This document shows, in pieces, positions 14,001 through 27,704 of a stretch of 64,000 bases of DNA; positions within the stretch are counted from its first letter, which is position 1, and each line of letters begins with the position of its first letter. A model generated the notes under the pieces. That model had not been told where the DNA came from, made no database searches, and saw only the letters and a list, made by a program, of their open reading frames with translations. Source of the DNA: Struthidea cinerea (Eukaryota; Chordata; Aves; Passeriformes; Corcoracidae); contig VZTI01004087.1 in assembly GCA_013397865.1 (NCBI GenBank), positions 578,467-642,466 of the forward strand, in the 5' to 3' direction. The position numbers and the translations under genes were made by a program.

Positions 14001-16985
14001 TGCCTAATATCAATTAGCCAATCATCTAATAACTGAGGATCACGTATTATGTTTTTAATTCACTGATATGTACAAATAAATGTGGCAGATTAGTAAAATA
14101 TTCAGAGGGTGAAAAGAGTATCAGTCCAAGATAATATTCCCCGCAGCTTTTAGATGCAGAAAAACACCTCTGCACGATAATCCTATTAGTTCTCAGGAGT
14201 CTCCAGGGAAGCACGGAAGGTATGACTACACACAACATGCAGTCCCTCATTTACTTTTGTCTTGAGTAATCCTGGCCCAGAAAAGATATTAAACAAACCG
14301 TCTGGTTTTTTTTTTTTTTTGCTCATTGAAATTCTCAAAAGAATGAGAAAATTAGAAGAGATTTGAGAAGGATGGTCCTTTGTTTGTTATAGCAGTGTTC
14401 TCAGGGGTTGAAGATTGTTGGGGTATTGGATATACTGTGAGTCTTCAGATATAAACTTCACCACCATACTATTCAGCCAACCGAAAACTTGCTAAATATC
14501 CCACTTTGATAAATAACCCTAGAGTTAAGTTTCCCTTTGCAAGAACCATACTTTTATTTTATTCAGGAACAGGTATCTTTTAAATGTATGTGCACAAGAG
14601 TGGGGTATGCATAACAAGTATTGCCGTATCCTTTTAATGTATCAGCTCCTGGGAGCAGCTCATTTTAGTCTGTGATGATTTCCTTTTGCCAAGAGGCAAA
14701 GTCCTTATCTAACAAGTCCCTTGTACTTGCTGATTTTATTTTGGATAACTGTAACACTGCCACATGCTTCAGAGACGTGTCTGACATCTACTGCCACCTT
14801 TGTATTATGTATCTCTCTTATCCAGTTTCAGGCATTGTTACATCCCAAAGCTGAATGTGGCTGTGGTGTGACTTTTGATTTCTGTTACCGATTCATCTGC
14901 CATCTCTTTTTTTTTTTTTTTTTTGTCTTCAGGGCCTTTGGTTCCCTATGATCGTGTAGCATCTATTTTTGTCAGACAGGATTATTTACAAATGGGACAT
15001 TTACCCCTCAGAACTCAACACTTCCTCTCTTTTCAGGTCATTTTCAAAACTAATTCATTTCTCTTGGAATTATTATAAATACCCAGAACTGTAGAGCTTT
15101 AGATTTTTTAATTCAGTTTCTCTTTTATAAATTTCAGGTTTTGGTGAAGTCTTGTTTGAGGGGTGGTTCTTTGGTGGGTTTTCTTCACTTGTAAAGGAAA
15201 AAATAGTCTAAATAAAATCCGTGCAGATATCTCGTTCACTGAAACTCTTCCCCATCTTTTAATTGCATATTTTGAGACATCTACACTGAGCAGGGGTTAC
15301 TTCGTTATTCTTCTAAAGGAGGACACAGAATTACAATGGCACACCAACCCTGTATGAGGGGTCAATATTCATACACCTTGCACTGCATGTTGCACTGTAG
15401 GGGAGGACACAGTGGGTATTAATTAAGAAGGTACAGAAACCACAAATAAAAGCAATCACTTTATTTTTTTTCTTTATAATTGCCAGTATCAGGCTATGCT
15501 GTGAGAGATGTCCTACTGCTCAAGAGGAATATGTTTCATCCAAAAGAAAATCAAAGATAGTTCATTCAAATTTGCAAGTCACTGAGGAAAAAAATAAAAA
15601 GAAAGAAAGAAACCTTGGATGTGATGCTTCTGTGTGCAAAAGAGGAAAAGATGACCAAGTTGTTAAATCATTAATTTTTTCCTACACTGGGAAACCCATT
15701 AAGTCCAAACATGTTGACACCCATTCTAGTACTCTGCATCTCACAATACAAAACCTAAGATCATTAACAAATGATCAGGCTCAATAAACTAAGACAATAC
15801 AATGTTTCATGGGAGAAGACTTGAGAGACTGCAAAGTTGCATATTCAGTTTTAAAACAACAGACTTCATATTTAAAAGAAATGTAATAAAATACACATAT
15901 TTTCACACTGGAAATATACAAGGAAGAACATAGAGGAATACTTAGATGTTTTCCTTGCTGTTTTATAAAAAAAAACTTTTTAGTGCAAGCTTCAAATATA
16001 CAGACAGAGGGAGCCCATGCTTTAAGCACAGAATCCTTACAAAACTTCATCAATTTGTAGTTTTTGTACTATATAAGAGAAAGAAAAGCCACGCAGACAC
16101 CATATATGGCTTTTCTAATCAGTCAACAGCTACAAAGAATGTAGTTCATGCAAGAAACAAGATTTCTGAATCTCACACAATTCTAAATCTCATGCCCGCT
16201 CAAAACTACTCTAATGGTTTTGTGTTTGCCAGGACAGTAATAGTCACAACATCTCCTGTTTATAGCCTGACCTACAAATCACTGATTTCTTGCCCTGGCT
16301 GCTTGGGTCTCATCCTGGCTATCCGGCAGCATTTTGAACATTTTTTGAAATAATGTCTTTTTTACGATTTGGAAAGAGTTTACTATGTAGCACTTTATCA
16401 GCTTCTTTAAACTACCATTCTGTACTAATTCCTTCATGTCTGTTTTTTTTTGTTTTTTTTTTTTTTCTGGTGGTCTTTAAATTTATTGCTGCACTGATTT
16501 AGGCTTTTCTTGAGCTGTTATTTAAATCACAGGCTAAGAAGAGATAGTCTTTTGATGCTTAGCTTTTTCTCTCTAATCTCTATTTCTTTCTCTCTAATCT
16601 CCATGTAGAAAACATCGTTATTACTTATTCATTTATTTTTGCACATAAAACATTACAAGAAGTGTATAGCTAGAGTTCCATTCCTCCAGTGCACACATCT
16701 TCTCCCCCTACAGAGGATCCTGTGACCTTCTGCCTGTCAAGAGGCACACCTGCTTTTTTTCTTTCTTTTTTTTCTTATGTAGAACCATTCAAGCTTCAGT
16801 CACAGCAAACAATCATCTCTTTGCCCTCATTCTTGAGAGCCCCAATGTGATTTCATTACCACTGCCCAGAATTCATTCCCCAAACCAGTTATCTGCAAGA
16901 GGAAAATTGATACCAGACTGTAAGCAAAATAATAACTTCATTTTTAATATGAAAAAAATGAATATTTAAAAAATATTGTTACTTA

Positions 16986-17003
16986 ATTTGCATCTCATGC
17001 AAA
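16986..17003. promoter_or_regulatory. Inverted pair of octamer-like (POU) motifs
   Basis: The sequence ATTTGCAT-CTC-ATGCAAA holds one exact octamer motif and a second inverted seven-base match three bases away. It forms a perfect inverted repeat with 7-bp arms (16987-17003). ATTTGCAT is the classical binding sequence for POU-domain (Oct) factors. Regulatory function is inference only, since such motifs also arise by chance in AT-rich DNA. Confidence 0.25.
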
Positions 17004-18833
17004 CTGAGATGCTTGTCTTGCTTGTATACGGGTAGTCAGGGACCATTTTGAAGTGTCTTGGCAAAATTAATTGCAAATTTAATTGATAGCTGGCTGAGTA
17101 AACACCAGTTTTAACATTATTAAGGCTGCATATTGTTTGTTTGAATGCATTTATAGGAAGACCATAGATTTTTTTCTGACCTTATGAATGAACTGTTTGT
17201 TTAGCAAAAATTACCAATGACCATTATGAAATGATTTATACCCATAAGCAGATACATTCTCAAACTCTGAAGGCTATATTACATAGATTATTTGGTGATG
17301 CTAAACCTTAACTTCTACACTCAGCGTATGAGTAAAAGACAGAGACATTTTTGGGAGGAAACCATGAATCCATATAATATTTGACGTTTGCATTTTTTTT
17401 CATTCTAAAAGAGATAACATGGCACAAATCACAGTGCAAATATTTTTTATGAAGTAAAAATATTTGTGTATCAATGCAATATTGATATAAGCTATGAAAA
17501 TAATATAGTATAAATATAAATTATTTTAATTAAAATTAAATTATTTTCCTTAAAAACCCATTATTTTAACACAAAATGATGTGGCCACTTTTCTTAAAAA
17601 CTGTTAAGTCACCGAATGCTTCTTTTACTATAAAAAACATATCCATAAAAATGCAGCCACGCTATTGTTCAGCTAAACCAAAATCCCACTGGCTTTTCTA
17701 TAGTCATTTTAACATGATACTCTCTTATTTAAGAAACAAAATCTTTCCAAGGGATGAAGAGTGAATTTCATCCAAATGTGTAATGATATTTTTGTCCTGG
17801 GCAAAACTCAGCATAGCAGTTTTATTGGTATAATATTTCTGGGGCAGAAATTCAATAACAGGGGAACCAAGTTACTCAGCTATGAAAGCTGTCTGTCTGG
17901 AGACATGCTATTAAACAACGCTTGAGCTTTCTGTTTACTTTGGTGGTATTTATAGTTATGGCTATGCATTTGCAGCTTGCACTTGCTAAATATTTCTAAA
18001 ATGCAATTGCTGTAATAGGCAGCACAAATCATCATAGCTTCAGTGGTATTGTTTTTCTAAGACATAAAAAGCAGAGGTAACAGAGGACTTTTGTTGCTGT
18101 TCACTTTGCTTCTACATCTTATTCTTCAGTGTCCTGTTGCTTTACAAATAATGTATTGATATTACTTTTTATAAAGGTATGTGTATTTCCCATTATTATA
18201 GTACCTGAACATCCCATGCATGAAGGCTTTTATGCTCATAGATCGCCTTGACATGGAAAATAAACGCAATGCTGCCAAAGAGCTGAGGGCGTCTAGTTTG
18301 CAGTGGGGAATCTACTCTGTTTTTTTCTCCTAAAAGCAGTGCTACAGATCATCTCAGAACTATCCTGTCCAACTTCCTGTATTGCAAGTGCACGAATTAA
18401 TTCAAGGACTTTAAAATGTCCTTCAGGCCATGCAAGAATCTATATATTCATGTAGGCAACAGGGCAGGGCAGGGAAGGCAGATGACAAAAGTCTTGAAGA
18501 AGAGGATATTACCATTCTGGTCATTCACAGAGACATGGATATAACCCAGCAGTCCTGCTGATGGTCAAGGACCACCAGAAAGGGATCAGTGGCAGACCAG
18601 GGAAATAATTTCAGACCTCCGTAATCCAGGCTGTCATTTTTACTTAGGCTACTGAGCCCTACTGTATTTTTATTGAGATAATTAAAATAATAGAAATATT
18701 TGCACATAAACAAACAAACAGAGAACCAAAATCCAAAGCTTGAAGCAGTATTGCTATGCAAAAACTTATCCAAATCAATCTATCAGGCCCCTCTCACGTC
18801 TGAAATGACAAAGTTAAAGCCATAGGCTAAAAA

Positions 18834-18838
18834 ATAAC
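18834..18838. repeat. Left TSD (ataac) of the 18839 LTR
   Basis: The five bases ataac directly precede the LTR and recur exactly at 19477-19481, directly after its end. Confidence 0.85.
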
Positions 18839-19476
18839 TGATGTGGTTTAACACCAGCTGGCAACTAAGTACCATGCAGCCCCTTGTTCACTGCCTCCCA
18901 CCTCACCTCACCTCACCCCCTTGTGGGGAGGAGAATCAGAAAGAAGAGGCAAACCTTGTGGGCTGATATGAGAAAAATTTAATAATGGAAGGATAATTTC
19001 CCATAATATTATTATTTATAATAATAAAATATTCTAATAATGATAATTGTAATGAAAAGGTGAGGGAGAGAAAGTAAGGGAACACAAGAGAAGTAAGTGA
19101 AGCCCAACAGAATTGCTCACATCCTGCTGACTGATGCACAGCCTGTCTCTGAGCAGCAATAAGCCCCTTCTGGGTATCTCACCTAGTTTATACACTGGGC
19201 ATTATCTCTCCTGCTTTATATACTGGACATTATGACCTTTGGGAAGGGATATTCCTTTGGCCAATTTGGTTCAGCTGTCCCAGCTGTGCTCCCTGACAGC
19301 TTCTCATGCACCTGCTCACTGGCAGAGTGAGCACGAGACACTGAAAAGTCCTGGATTTAGGGCAAGAGCTACTTAGCAACAACCAAAGCAATATTCTGAT
19401 ACTGAATCCAAAACACAGAACTGTACCAGCTACAAATGGCAAAATTAACTCTGTCCCAGCTGAAACCAATAGGACA
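18839..19476 (-). mobile_element. Solo LTR, avian ERVL-like, with 5-bp TSD
   Basis: The plus strand begins tgatgtggtttaacaccagc and ends ccaataggaca. This matches the well-known avian LTR whose sense strand starts TGTGCTGGTTTTGGCTGGGA and ends GGTTAAACCACGACA. Sense is the minus strand: a TATA box (TATATAAAG) lies at 19214-19222 and a likely ATTAAA poly(A) signal near 18978. Both flanks carry ataac (18834-18838 and 19477-19481), a perfect 5-bp target-site duplication of the length usual for ERVL elements. The copy is 638 bp with no internal genes, so it is a solo LTR left by recombination between the two LTRs of a provirus. An AT-rich insert-like patch (about 18985-19050) is unlike the consensus I remember. 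Confidence 0.88.
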
Positions 19477-22400
19477 ATAACTTAATCAAATCACAGATAG
19501 TCACTTAAGTGACCCCTGACTTTTAAGCTATTATTGCCTGAAATGTAACTTACTATTTGCAAGAAAAACAAGAAAAACTCTAGAGTTAATTTTCCTGGTT
19601 GAAAAGCTCTTATAAAAGATGAATGAACAAGATAAAACAAAAGCAGGTGTACCTCTGATGAGATTGGGTGCCACTGCAAGAAGACATATGTTGCACTGTT
19701 TCACTGTTGCCCACCATCGAAAACCAACGAAGAAAAATTAAGGATTCTGCCCATTTTGTTCAGTAGCAGAGAGGGCAGAGATATTTTACAGCTTTGGGGC
19801 TGCTCCCAGGTAAAATTTATCTTAGTCCTTCGAGTCCAAGTGTCCCAGGTATCTGAAATGGCCACATCCAAGAGCTGCTCAGTTCCTTGAGGGGATGGAT
19901 TCCTACAAAATGGAAATCAAAAACCTTATCAAGTCTGCTGGCCCAAGAGGCTAGATGTCATCATCTAAATGCAGACTATGCATGTGGTGCACTGAAACAG
20001 CGGGGAACACCACTATTCCTGTATTTCTCCTAAAGTAGCCTCCATCAGTTTTCAAGACAGGGTGATACCTCCTAGGGACAGGGTTTAGCTCCTCCTGCAC
20101 AGCCAGCTCAACTGAAGAAGAAAAAATCTTAGAAGGAGGACAGGGAGAGTTAGATATCTGCTCTCAAAAATTACTGAACCTGAACTTTCAGGACTGTTGT
20201 CTAACTGTTATAACACTACAGTAGAATATTGTGGCTTCTCACTATTTTTTTTCTTTTATAATTTTATGACGAAATGTGTAATTGTCTCATATGTATTGGA
20301 AGAATTTTTCCCTATTATTAAATTGCTGTTTAGTTTTTCTCTCTGAAATCCCAATAAAATACTCTTAAATTAAATATGCCTTCTGTATAGAGTTGATAAT
20401 ATTATGATCAAAATAAAATGGTTTACCTAATAAACATCTGGATGCAAGTGAGTGAAAACAGGCATTGATCATCGTTTGAAACATGAAGGTTCTTTTGAGG
20501 TTCTAGCTGCAGAACAGCTATCTCAAAAAGTTTCAACTAAATTTTTCTTTTCAAAGAAACTGAAGGGTTAGAGAACGGCAGGTAAGAGGTCTTGTCAAAA
20601 GCTGCAGTGCACTCAGTTACCTTGTGTTGAATTTTACTACCTTGATATTTCATATAGACACCAGGATGTATCTTCTCAGTTGTGAGCATATTCCTCCTTT
20701 AACACTTAACACTTCCCGGTAAGATTCTGGCTGTACGCATTGTCAGGTAGGTGTGGCAGGGTGCTAAATAAGGGATTTAAATCCAGTTTGGTGCATGCTA
20801 GGGGCTCGTATGCTTCAGATAGGCATATCTGGAAACCAGGCGGCAGAGACTGATGGCTGGGTTTTTGGTTGGTGGCTTTGTAAGGAGGAATGACAGGTGG
20901 GAAACATTAACATCTGCAGCCACAATACACTGTCACTCACCTTTCCTCTCTTCTCTTGGGGTGCTGATCATGGGGTGTACCTCCCAAGCCTAAGGGTGTT
21001 TGGTCTCCAGGTCACCACAAAAGGTCAAGGTCATTGGGCAGGAGGAGAGCCTGAAGTGCACACCAGTGGGATTTATGGGGATGAGCCATCTCCCATGGAG
21101 TAACTACTCACCCTATGACTTCTGGTATTCAAGGTGACTAGCATCAAAGGAAAAATATGCAAATAATATAAAACAATTACTGTATTCTAATACAATGAAT
21201 AATCAACAGAATATAAATATAAAAATATTTAAATATACATTAATTTAAATATGTTTAATTAGAAAGCTTTATCAATGTTCTTCAGGTATGTTTTCTGAAT
21301 TATGTCATCACTTGCTTTCTTTGAGAATTACATCTATCTTTGATTGTGACTGTTTCAGCCTTCTGTGCATTTTATGAGATGAGAACAGGTGTACAAATAC
21401 ACTGTTAGCCTCCCAAATCCTATCTTTGCCACAGAATCCCTGCTGGAGATATGAGAATCTTTTAGCGTAACGACATGTAAAAGAGAGAAAATAGTGTCTG
21501 CCTTGTCCATATATGGAATCTGACTTCAAACACGATGTCCTCTACACATCACTCCCTGCTTTTTACTGTAAATGCTGGAGCTAATGTCACTTTCTTCCTC
21601 TCATCTTCAATAACAAAGTGCTAAGGTCATACCCCCCATCACTCAAATAAATAGAGGATTGTAGCTAGTTTAAAAGAAACTGCACAGACATAGTCCTGAA
21701 AAACACTGCCTTATTTTGCATCCTAATCCAACATGGTAAAGATTTCTTGCACGCTTCAGTGGCTTGGCTGAAATGTGTATCTGCAAATTGGAAACCTTAG
21801 GTAACAAGATATTTAGACACCTCAGTCTCTAATCTCTCCTGTTGCCTAATTTTATCTGTGTGTCTACCAGATATTCATACATGCGGACACAAATATATTT
21901 TGGAGGTGCAACTGGAAATCAAATATGTGTGCTTTTCATTTTTTTCATATCATTAGCCTTCAAAACCATCTTGTTTTGTTTTTTTTCTTCAGGCATTTCG
22001 CTGTCTGCCCTTCAGTTTGCTCCTTCCGTAGCAATATCTTAGTGGAGGCTTGCTCACCACCCTTCATTCACGTTAAACAGAAGGAGGAACTAAATCTCTC
22101 TCAACTGGTAATTAAATGCTGAAGCAGTGAGTGCCACCATGCACAGCAACTTGCTGCTTGGAAAGGTTAGTGAAAAGCTAAGCCATCAGAGTAAAACTGT
22201 GAGCTGGAAAAGCAAAGGCAAACACAGATCCCCATGGTTTCAGCTGCTGCAGCTGTGTGAGTGGAGCAGCAGGCCAACAGGCAGGCAGTGGGTGGTGTGT
22301 GCTGCACGGACCTGGGGGAAAGCCAAACAGCATATTTTCCATTGGCCAGGATAGTTACAGAAAAGGCAAATCTGGGAATCTTAAGATACCCTCCTTGCTG

Positions 22401-25400
22401 GTTCCCAACATACTTGAAGAAAGGCAAGTGCAATTATGTGTGCATGCACTGTGATCTTGAAAGTTTTAGTAGGAATGAAGGTCTCATCAACCTAAGAAAT
22501 AATTACATAATATGAGAAAAGAAGAAACATAGAGAAAGAGTGACAAACTGCTAATAAAATGTGGAACCTTATACTGACCTAATGCATTAATTTGTGCCCA
22601 TTTTATTTTGATATAGAGAATTGTGATAATTCATTTTGTTAGCATCCAAATTATTTGGTTTTTTGTCAATAACAACAACCATGAACAATGACCGGTCTTT
22701 GCCTCACAATAAAAACATTAGCATGCCTTACTGAAGTCTAATTCCACCAGATTTTTCCTATCACCACCTCAGCAAACATGATGGTGACTGGTTTATTTTT
22801 ACACCTTTACTGCTGCACCAAAACAGTTTGGTGAATCATACCACAGCTGATTCGTGTTATTAAAGGCTCTTTCCACAGGAACAAAGCTATGCACTCACTT
22901 TTCAGAGGTTTATATATGGGCAGATCTTTCTACACATTGTCACTGAAACCTTGCGAATTAAATCAAATCTGCTTTAGTAATTCATAAAGAAATTACATTA
23001 AAAGCCCTTTTCCTCAGTTCCTAGTTTATCCCTTCAAGAGCTAGCACTTCCAAGCCGTAGATCAGCATGAGATAAATGCCAAGTGAGTTTCTACAAAGCA
23101 GAGTAATTCAGTGTAAACTCTGTGAGTCCCCATTCCCACCCTTTTCCTGTTTTTCTGATGAAAAACCTAACCCCATCTCCCTTCAACCATTGACCATAAC
23201 CACATTTACCTGCCTTTTCTGAAGGGCATGGAGTCCAGGATGTTAAAAGGCAAATAAAGAGACATAAGCATCTTGCAGAGCATACCCAGCTCTTGAGTAT
23301 GGTACAGGCTCTGGGTCAGGCACCTCTGCTCAGCTCAGGCACAGCGAGCCACAGACAAAGATGTGCACAGTAACAAAGGAGGCCTGAAGCAATGTGGTAC
23401 TCCCACAGTGAAAGGATAATTTTTGTTGTCATACACGTGCTTAGCAGAAGGCACCTGGACTTAACACATACTTTATATGTGTTGCCAAAATATTAAGGAA
23501 GAACAGCCCTACTTAACCTTTTCCAGTGAGACCTGAGTTTATGCTGTCTGCTCTTTTGAGCTGTTTCAGTGCAAGCCAGCTTTGAAGAGCAAATCAAATG
23601 AGGTAAAGTGGAAGGGCTCAGGAGAAAAAAGCTCATTTCATTAGTAGTACTTATCTTGTACATAGCAATGTGCAAATTCAACCTTGCTAGCACAAACCAG
23701 ACTTGATTTCAGATGTGTTTAAAAAGATTTTGTTTTTATTGTTTTGTTTTGTTTTTTTTTTCCAAATTGTGACCTTTTAAACATGCATATACCATGCCAC
23801 ATATTCACTTTTTAAGCAAGTACTTTCAGATTTCCTATTTTGCTATTTAACAGAAATAAAGTAAGATATATATGAAAAATGGGAAAACCAAAAAGAATTC
23901 AATGTTGCAAGATGGGTTCAAATTCATTTAATGTGTTCATCTAAGTTGTGTACTCTATCCTACTTTATTATTTGGGTGTGACCAGCAATACAGTGGCAGA
24001 ATTATTGGAAAAATATCATTTACAGTTCAAAAATCTTGATAAATTTTCATTATACATATAAGTTGTGCTTATTCATAAGCTTTATAAGTTTCTAAAAAAA
24101 AAGCTGTATTTTTACCATATAACCATACTTAATATTTGTATCTCAGAATATAAATTTAAGCTAGGTTAAAATACTAATGGTTTTGATATACTTCAAATGA
24201 AAAATATCAGAATTAATTTGTCAAAATTTACAGATTGGGAACCAAATAAGAAATGAAAATTTATAGATTTCTTATATATATGGTGCAAGAATACTTAACA
24301 ATAATTCATACTTCCAGCTTTCAAAGCACTACATTTGCATTTCAAGAAAATGAATATGTAGAAATTGTTTTGGGGTTGTTTATTTATTTATTTATTTAGC
24401 AGCCCAGAGGTAAGGACAAAATTAAAAAATGCAAATAGCAGGAGGTTGTGTGTGTTAGATTTGCTCCAACACAACTGAGGACCTGTAATAATTGGGTTTG
24501 TGTAATTACATGCTCACTCCACTGTAACCAGCAGACTACCTTAGACTGTGACCTCTGAGCATTGATAGTCCCTCTGTGTGCTCCACGCATCCCAGGAAAG
24601 TGATGAGTTGTCCTGTTACACATTCATTCAAGGTTACCTTGGCAACCACTTGATAAGATGGTTCCATAATGTCTGTCCAGCTTTTTTCGCTATAGCATGA
24701 GTTTATAGACTAGACAATTTCAAATGATGACTTTCCCCCCTAGGGCCTGCAGACGCAACATAGATTTCTTCCTGTCTCAGTAAACTTGGTACTCTACTTG
24801 CTAACAAACCTACGTGTTTATCGTGTTACTTCCCATATATGTATGCAGACACTGATTCAACTGCTCGGTATTCTACTGAATGTATTTCCTAAATACTTAT
24901 TTTTAACCTAGGTTTCTCAAATTTGTGTGACCATAACTTTCTGTGGACATGGTTGTCTCTGTCCATTCTAAATTCTGCTGCTTGCCCCTAACATTCAAAC
25001 ATGTAAAAAAATTAAATAAATTTTAAGGAAGACAGGGATGGTAAAGGCATAGATGTATCATATATTAAATTGGTATAGTAATATTATTAAAGAATGTAAT
25101 TTAATATTAATTTGATATACAGACATACAGAAGACGGATTTCAAAGATAGTGTTTTCTGATGCAACATCTGAAACTAGGCAGCTGAAGAGAGGAGAGAAA
25201 TAGAGACTATTATTGTCGTTGGTGAGAGAAAGAATACTCCGTGAGTTCAAACAAAAGTATAGACAGAACACAGGTCATGGAACCGATGGAACCTGGAACA
25301 CTGAGAAATGTAATTGGAGATTGTACCTTCTAGGACACCAGATAGTCCATTTTGAGATTTTCTTCTTTGAGGTTTCCACGGTTGCTGATGAAGGTCCAAT

Positions 25401-27637
25401 TCACACTGCAGGTTTACTAGAACAGGAGTCTCTCATCAGACACAATAAAAATTCACAGAAAAACCTCCCAACTGTGCTGCTTCTATTTTTACATCGTGTT
25501 TATGCTTTCAAATACTTCTATATTTATGGAGGTTAAAACCTTGCAAACAAAATTATTCTAGCCTGTCACAGACCTGCCTGATCAGTCAGGCAAATCCAAT
25601 CGTGCCTGCAAACTGACCCAGAGTAAACTTCAGAGTTGGCATCCAGCAGCTGTTTCAGTGAGATCTGGAATAGCTGCTTCAGTTCTCAGAGAAAATGGGA
25701 TTATTCAGGGTGAGGATGAGGGGGTCCTTAGAAAAGTAAGTCCATATGGGAAAAAGTAAAATTTCATATAATTCCTATTGACAGTAAGAGAAGCGTTTGC
25801 AGTTGCTGTTTTTCTGAACTGTTTCCTTCAGTAGTGAATCAGCCATAAATTTTCTATGGCAAATTATTTTGATCACATTATTTTAAATTACATTCATTTT
25901 CACTTTTTGGGACCTGCATGACTCTTATGTTCGCTCATCTTTTAAGTACCACTTACACCATTTTCTTTGTCCTACCTGATAAAAAGGGGAAAAAAAAAGA
26001 CACTTGAAAAATGTGAATTCTGGACATAAAAGCAGATATCACAGTAACAAATTTTAATGGTTTTTTTATACCTCAGGGTCTTGGACACTCTTTAACATGT
26101 AATTTTCAATTCTAAGAATATCTAAATCAATGTAAGCTGAGGTCAATTTGTCAGGACTGAAAGCACCGGGTGATGAGTCTGCTAAGGTTCAACTGGAACA
26201 TTTAAAAAGATAAGAGAGAAATAGTCTTTTTCTCTCCATTCATTTGTTGTTTAAAAGAGACTCTGTGAACTCTGTGTTGCAGTGAAACTTAGAGGAGAAA
26301 AGTAGTATTAAAAGCTTGGATTGCAGTCTTCTGAGTTTTCAGCTTATTTACTTCACATGGATGTGCTTTTTTCTGTTCTTCATGTATCTTGATTATTGCA
26401 TATTCCTTCCTGCTCTAAAGTCAGAAAGGCTCACCAGAATTAATGATTTTACTGTCACAATTCTCAAAAAAATAAAACAGTTTGTTTTTTTTTTTTTTGA
26501 CCAGAAAGGGAACAAGGTCTTATTATTTTGCATTACAGAGCGTAATAAAAAATATTAAACAAGCTCTTTCATAGCCATTTAACTTTTCATTCCTCAAGTC
26601 ATAATTCGCTTCAATCCCAGAGCAGCTTGAATGGCCATTGTCTCAAAAGGTATAGTTTTGCCTTCTAAATATTACAATTCTATATGTGGTACTCAGTTGT
26701 TTTAGCAAATTAGTAAAGTATTCACTGCTCTTATTTTTTCCTTTTTCTTATTGGCATGTTAATTTATTAGGATTTTATTTTCTTTTTATTGACATGGATA
26801 AGCTAATTTTCAGCTTCCTTTCAACAAAGAAATAAAACTCCAGGGATGTGTTTAATTTCTTTTCTATTTTAATGCCCCAGTAATCATTTGACAAGTTGTA
26901 AAGTGGGAGTTGAGAAGTGCTGAGGCTGACAAATCCTGCTGTAAAATTAAATGTGTAAGAAATTTCAGTGTGTGGTTTGTAAAGAGAGAAGGATGCAGGG
27001 TACTTGAAATAGACTAGGTGAAGTTACACCCACTCAAGTGCACTAATATGGTGCAGCACCCTGAGGAGGCACTCCTTTCTCTGTGCTGAAATAAGAGACA
27101 AGCAAATTCAAGGACAAGGACTAGAGGAATTCAAGCCTACGTTAAAGATTTCAGTAACCTGAGCAAAAGACACATTAGAGCTTGAATTCAGTGTTTTGAC
27201 CTGAGGAGATACCAGATAAGTTCAAAACTTCATGCAACTTTATGCAACAGGCAGCTTGTCACAGCCTGAATCTCTGCAGCTGCAGCAAAACCAACACTGC
27301 TGGGCCTTTTTGATTTTAGAGCAGGCTCAATGTGCAGCACATTCTGTTGTATTGCACAGACATGTTCTACCTTCACTTTCTGAGATCTCCCAGAATATCC
27401 AAAGGTAAAAGAAAAAGAGACTTTCAAAGACAAAACTAGTGCCTTAATTAAAAAAAAAAAAAAGTTTTGTAGATTCTAGTTCCCCATCCTTTCCACAGGT
27501 AGTATTAGCATTTTTTAGCTGTTTTTTTTTTTTTTTAAACAGCTAGAGAAAATGTTTCAGGTTCAAATTTTCTAGCATTGCACATGCAAAGAGGAATTAT
27601 TGACATCACCAGTTTCAATAAAAATTAATTTCAGTCA
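19477..27637. other. Unique sequence, no gene seen
   Basis: No credible exon or well-preserved repeat is visible. The stretches 19690-20140, 20690-21130 and 22200-22360 are richer in GC and contain overlapping small frames on both strands with no recognisable domains; they may be decayed mobile elements. A (TTTA)n run lies at 24377-24399, and T-rich tracts near 23740 and 26488. Confidence 0.45.
24377..24399. repeat. (TTTA)n microsatellite
   Basis: About five consecutive tttattta-type units follow a tggggttg context. It is a simple repeat. Confidence 0.8.
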
Positions 27638-27704
27638 TGCTAGAAGGTGGACTAATAAGCTTCTAAGGTTCTTTCCAACAGTGCACTTCTATGATTATAT
27701 GAAT
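27638..27704 (+). mobile_element. CR1 LINE 3' tail fragment
   Basis: The segment gaaggtggactaataagcttctaaggttctttccaacagtgcacttctatgattatatga follows the usual CR1 3' end: a TGGACTAGATGATC-like block, CCTTCCAACC, then ATTCTATGATTCTATGA. The last repeat has mutated to attatatga. Only about 65 bp are recognisable, so this is a strongly 5'-truncated, old copy in plus orientation. Confidence 0.7.

Larger units (their letters stand above)
8011..18838. other. AT-rich gene desert segment
   Basis: This long unique stretch has no recognised repeat and no credible gene. Several T tracts occur (near 13540, 14310, 14910 and 16441-16467). The longest open frame, about 15946-16353 on the plus strand, is 135 residues of unremarkable composition and looks like chance. 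Two spots resemble regulatory DNA, at 10961-10990 and 16986-17003, but only at motif level. Confidence 0.5.

Noticed and set aside
15946..16353. 135-residue plus-strand open frame
   Set aside because: No domain, signal peptide or splice context. Frames of this size are expected by chance in 64 kb read in six frames.
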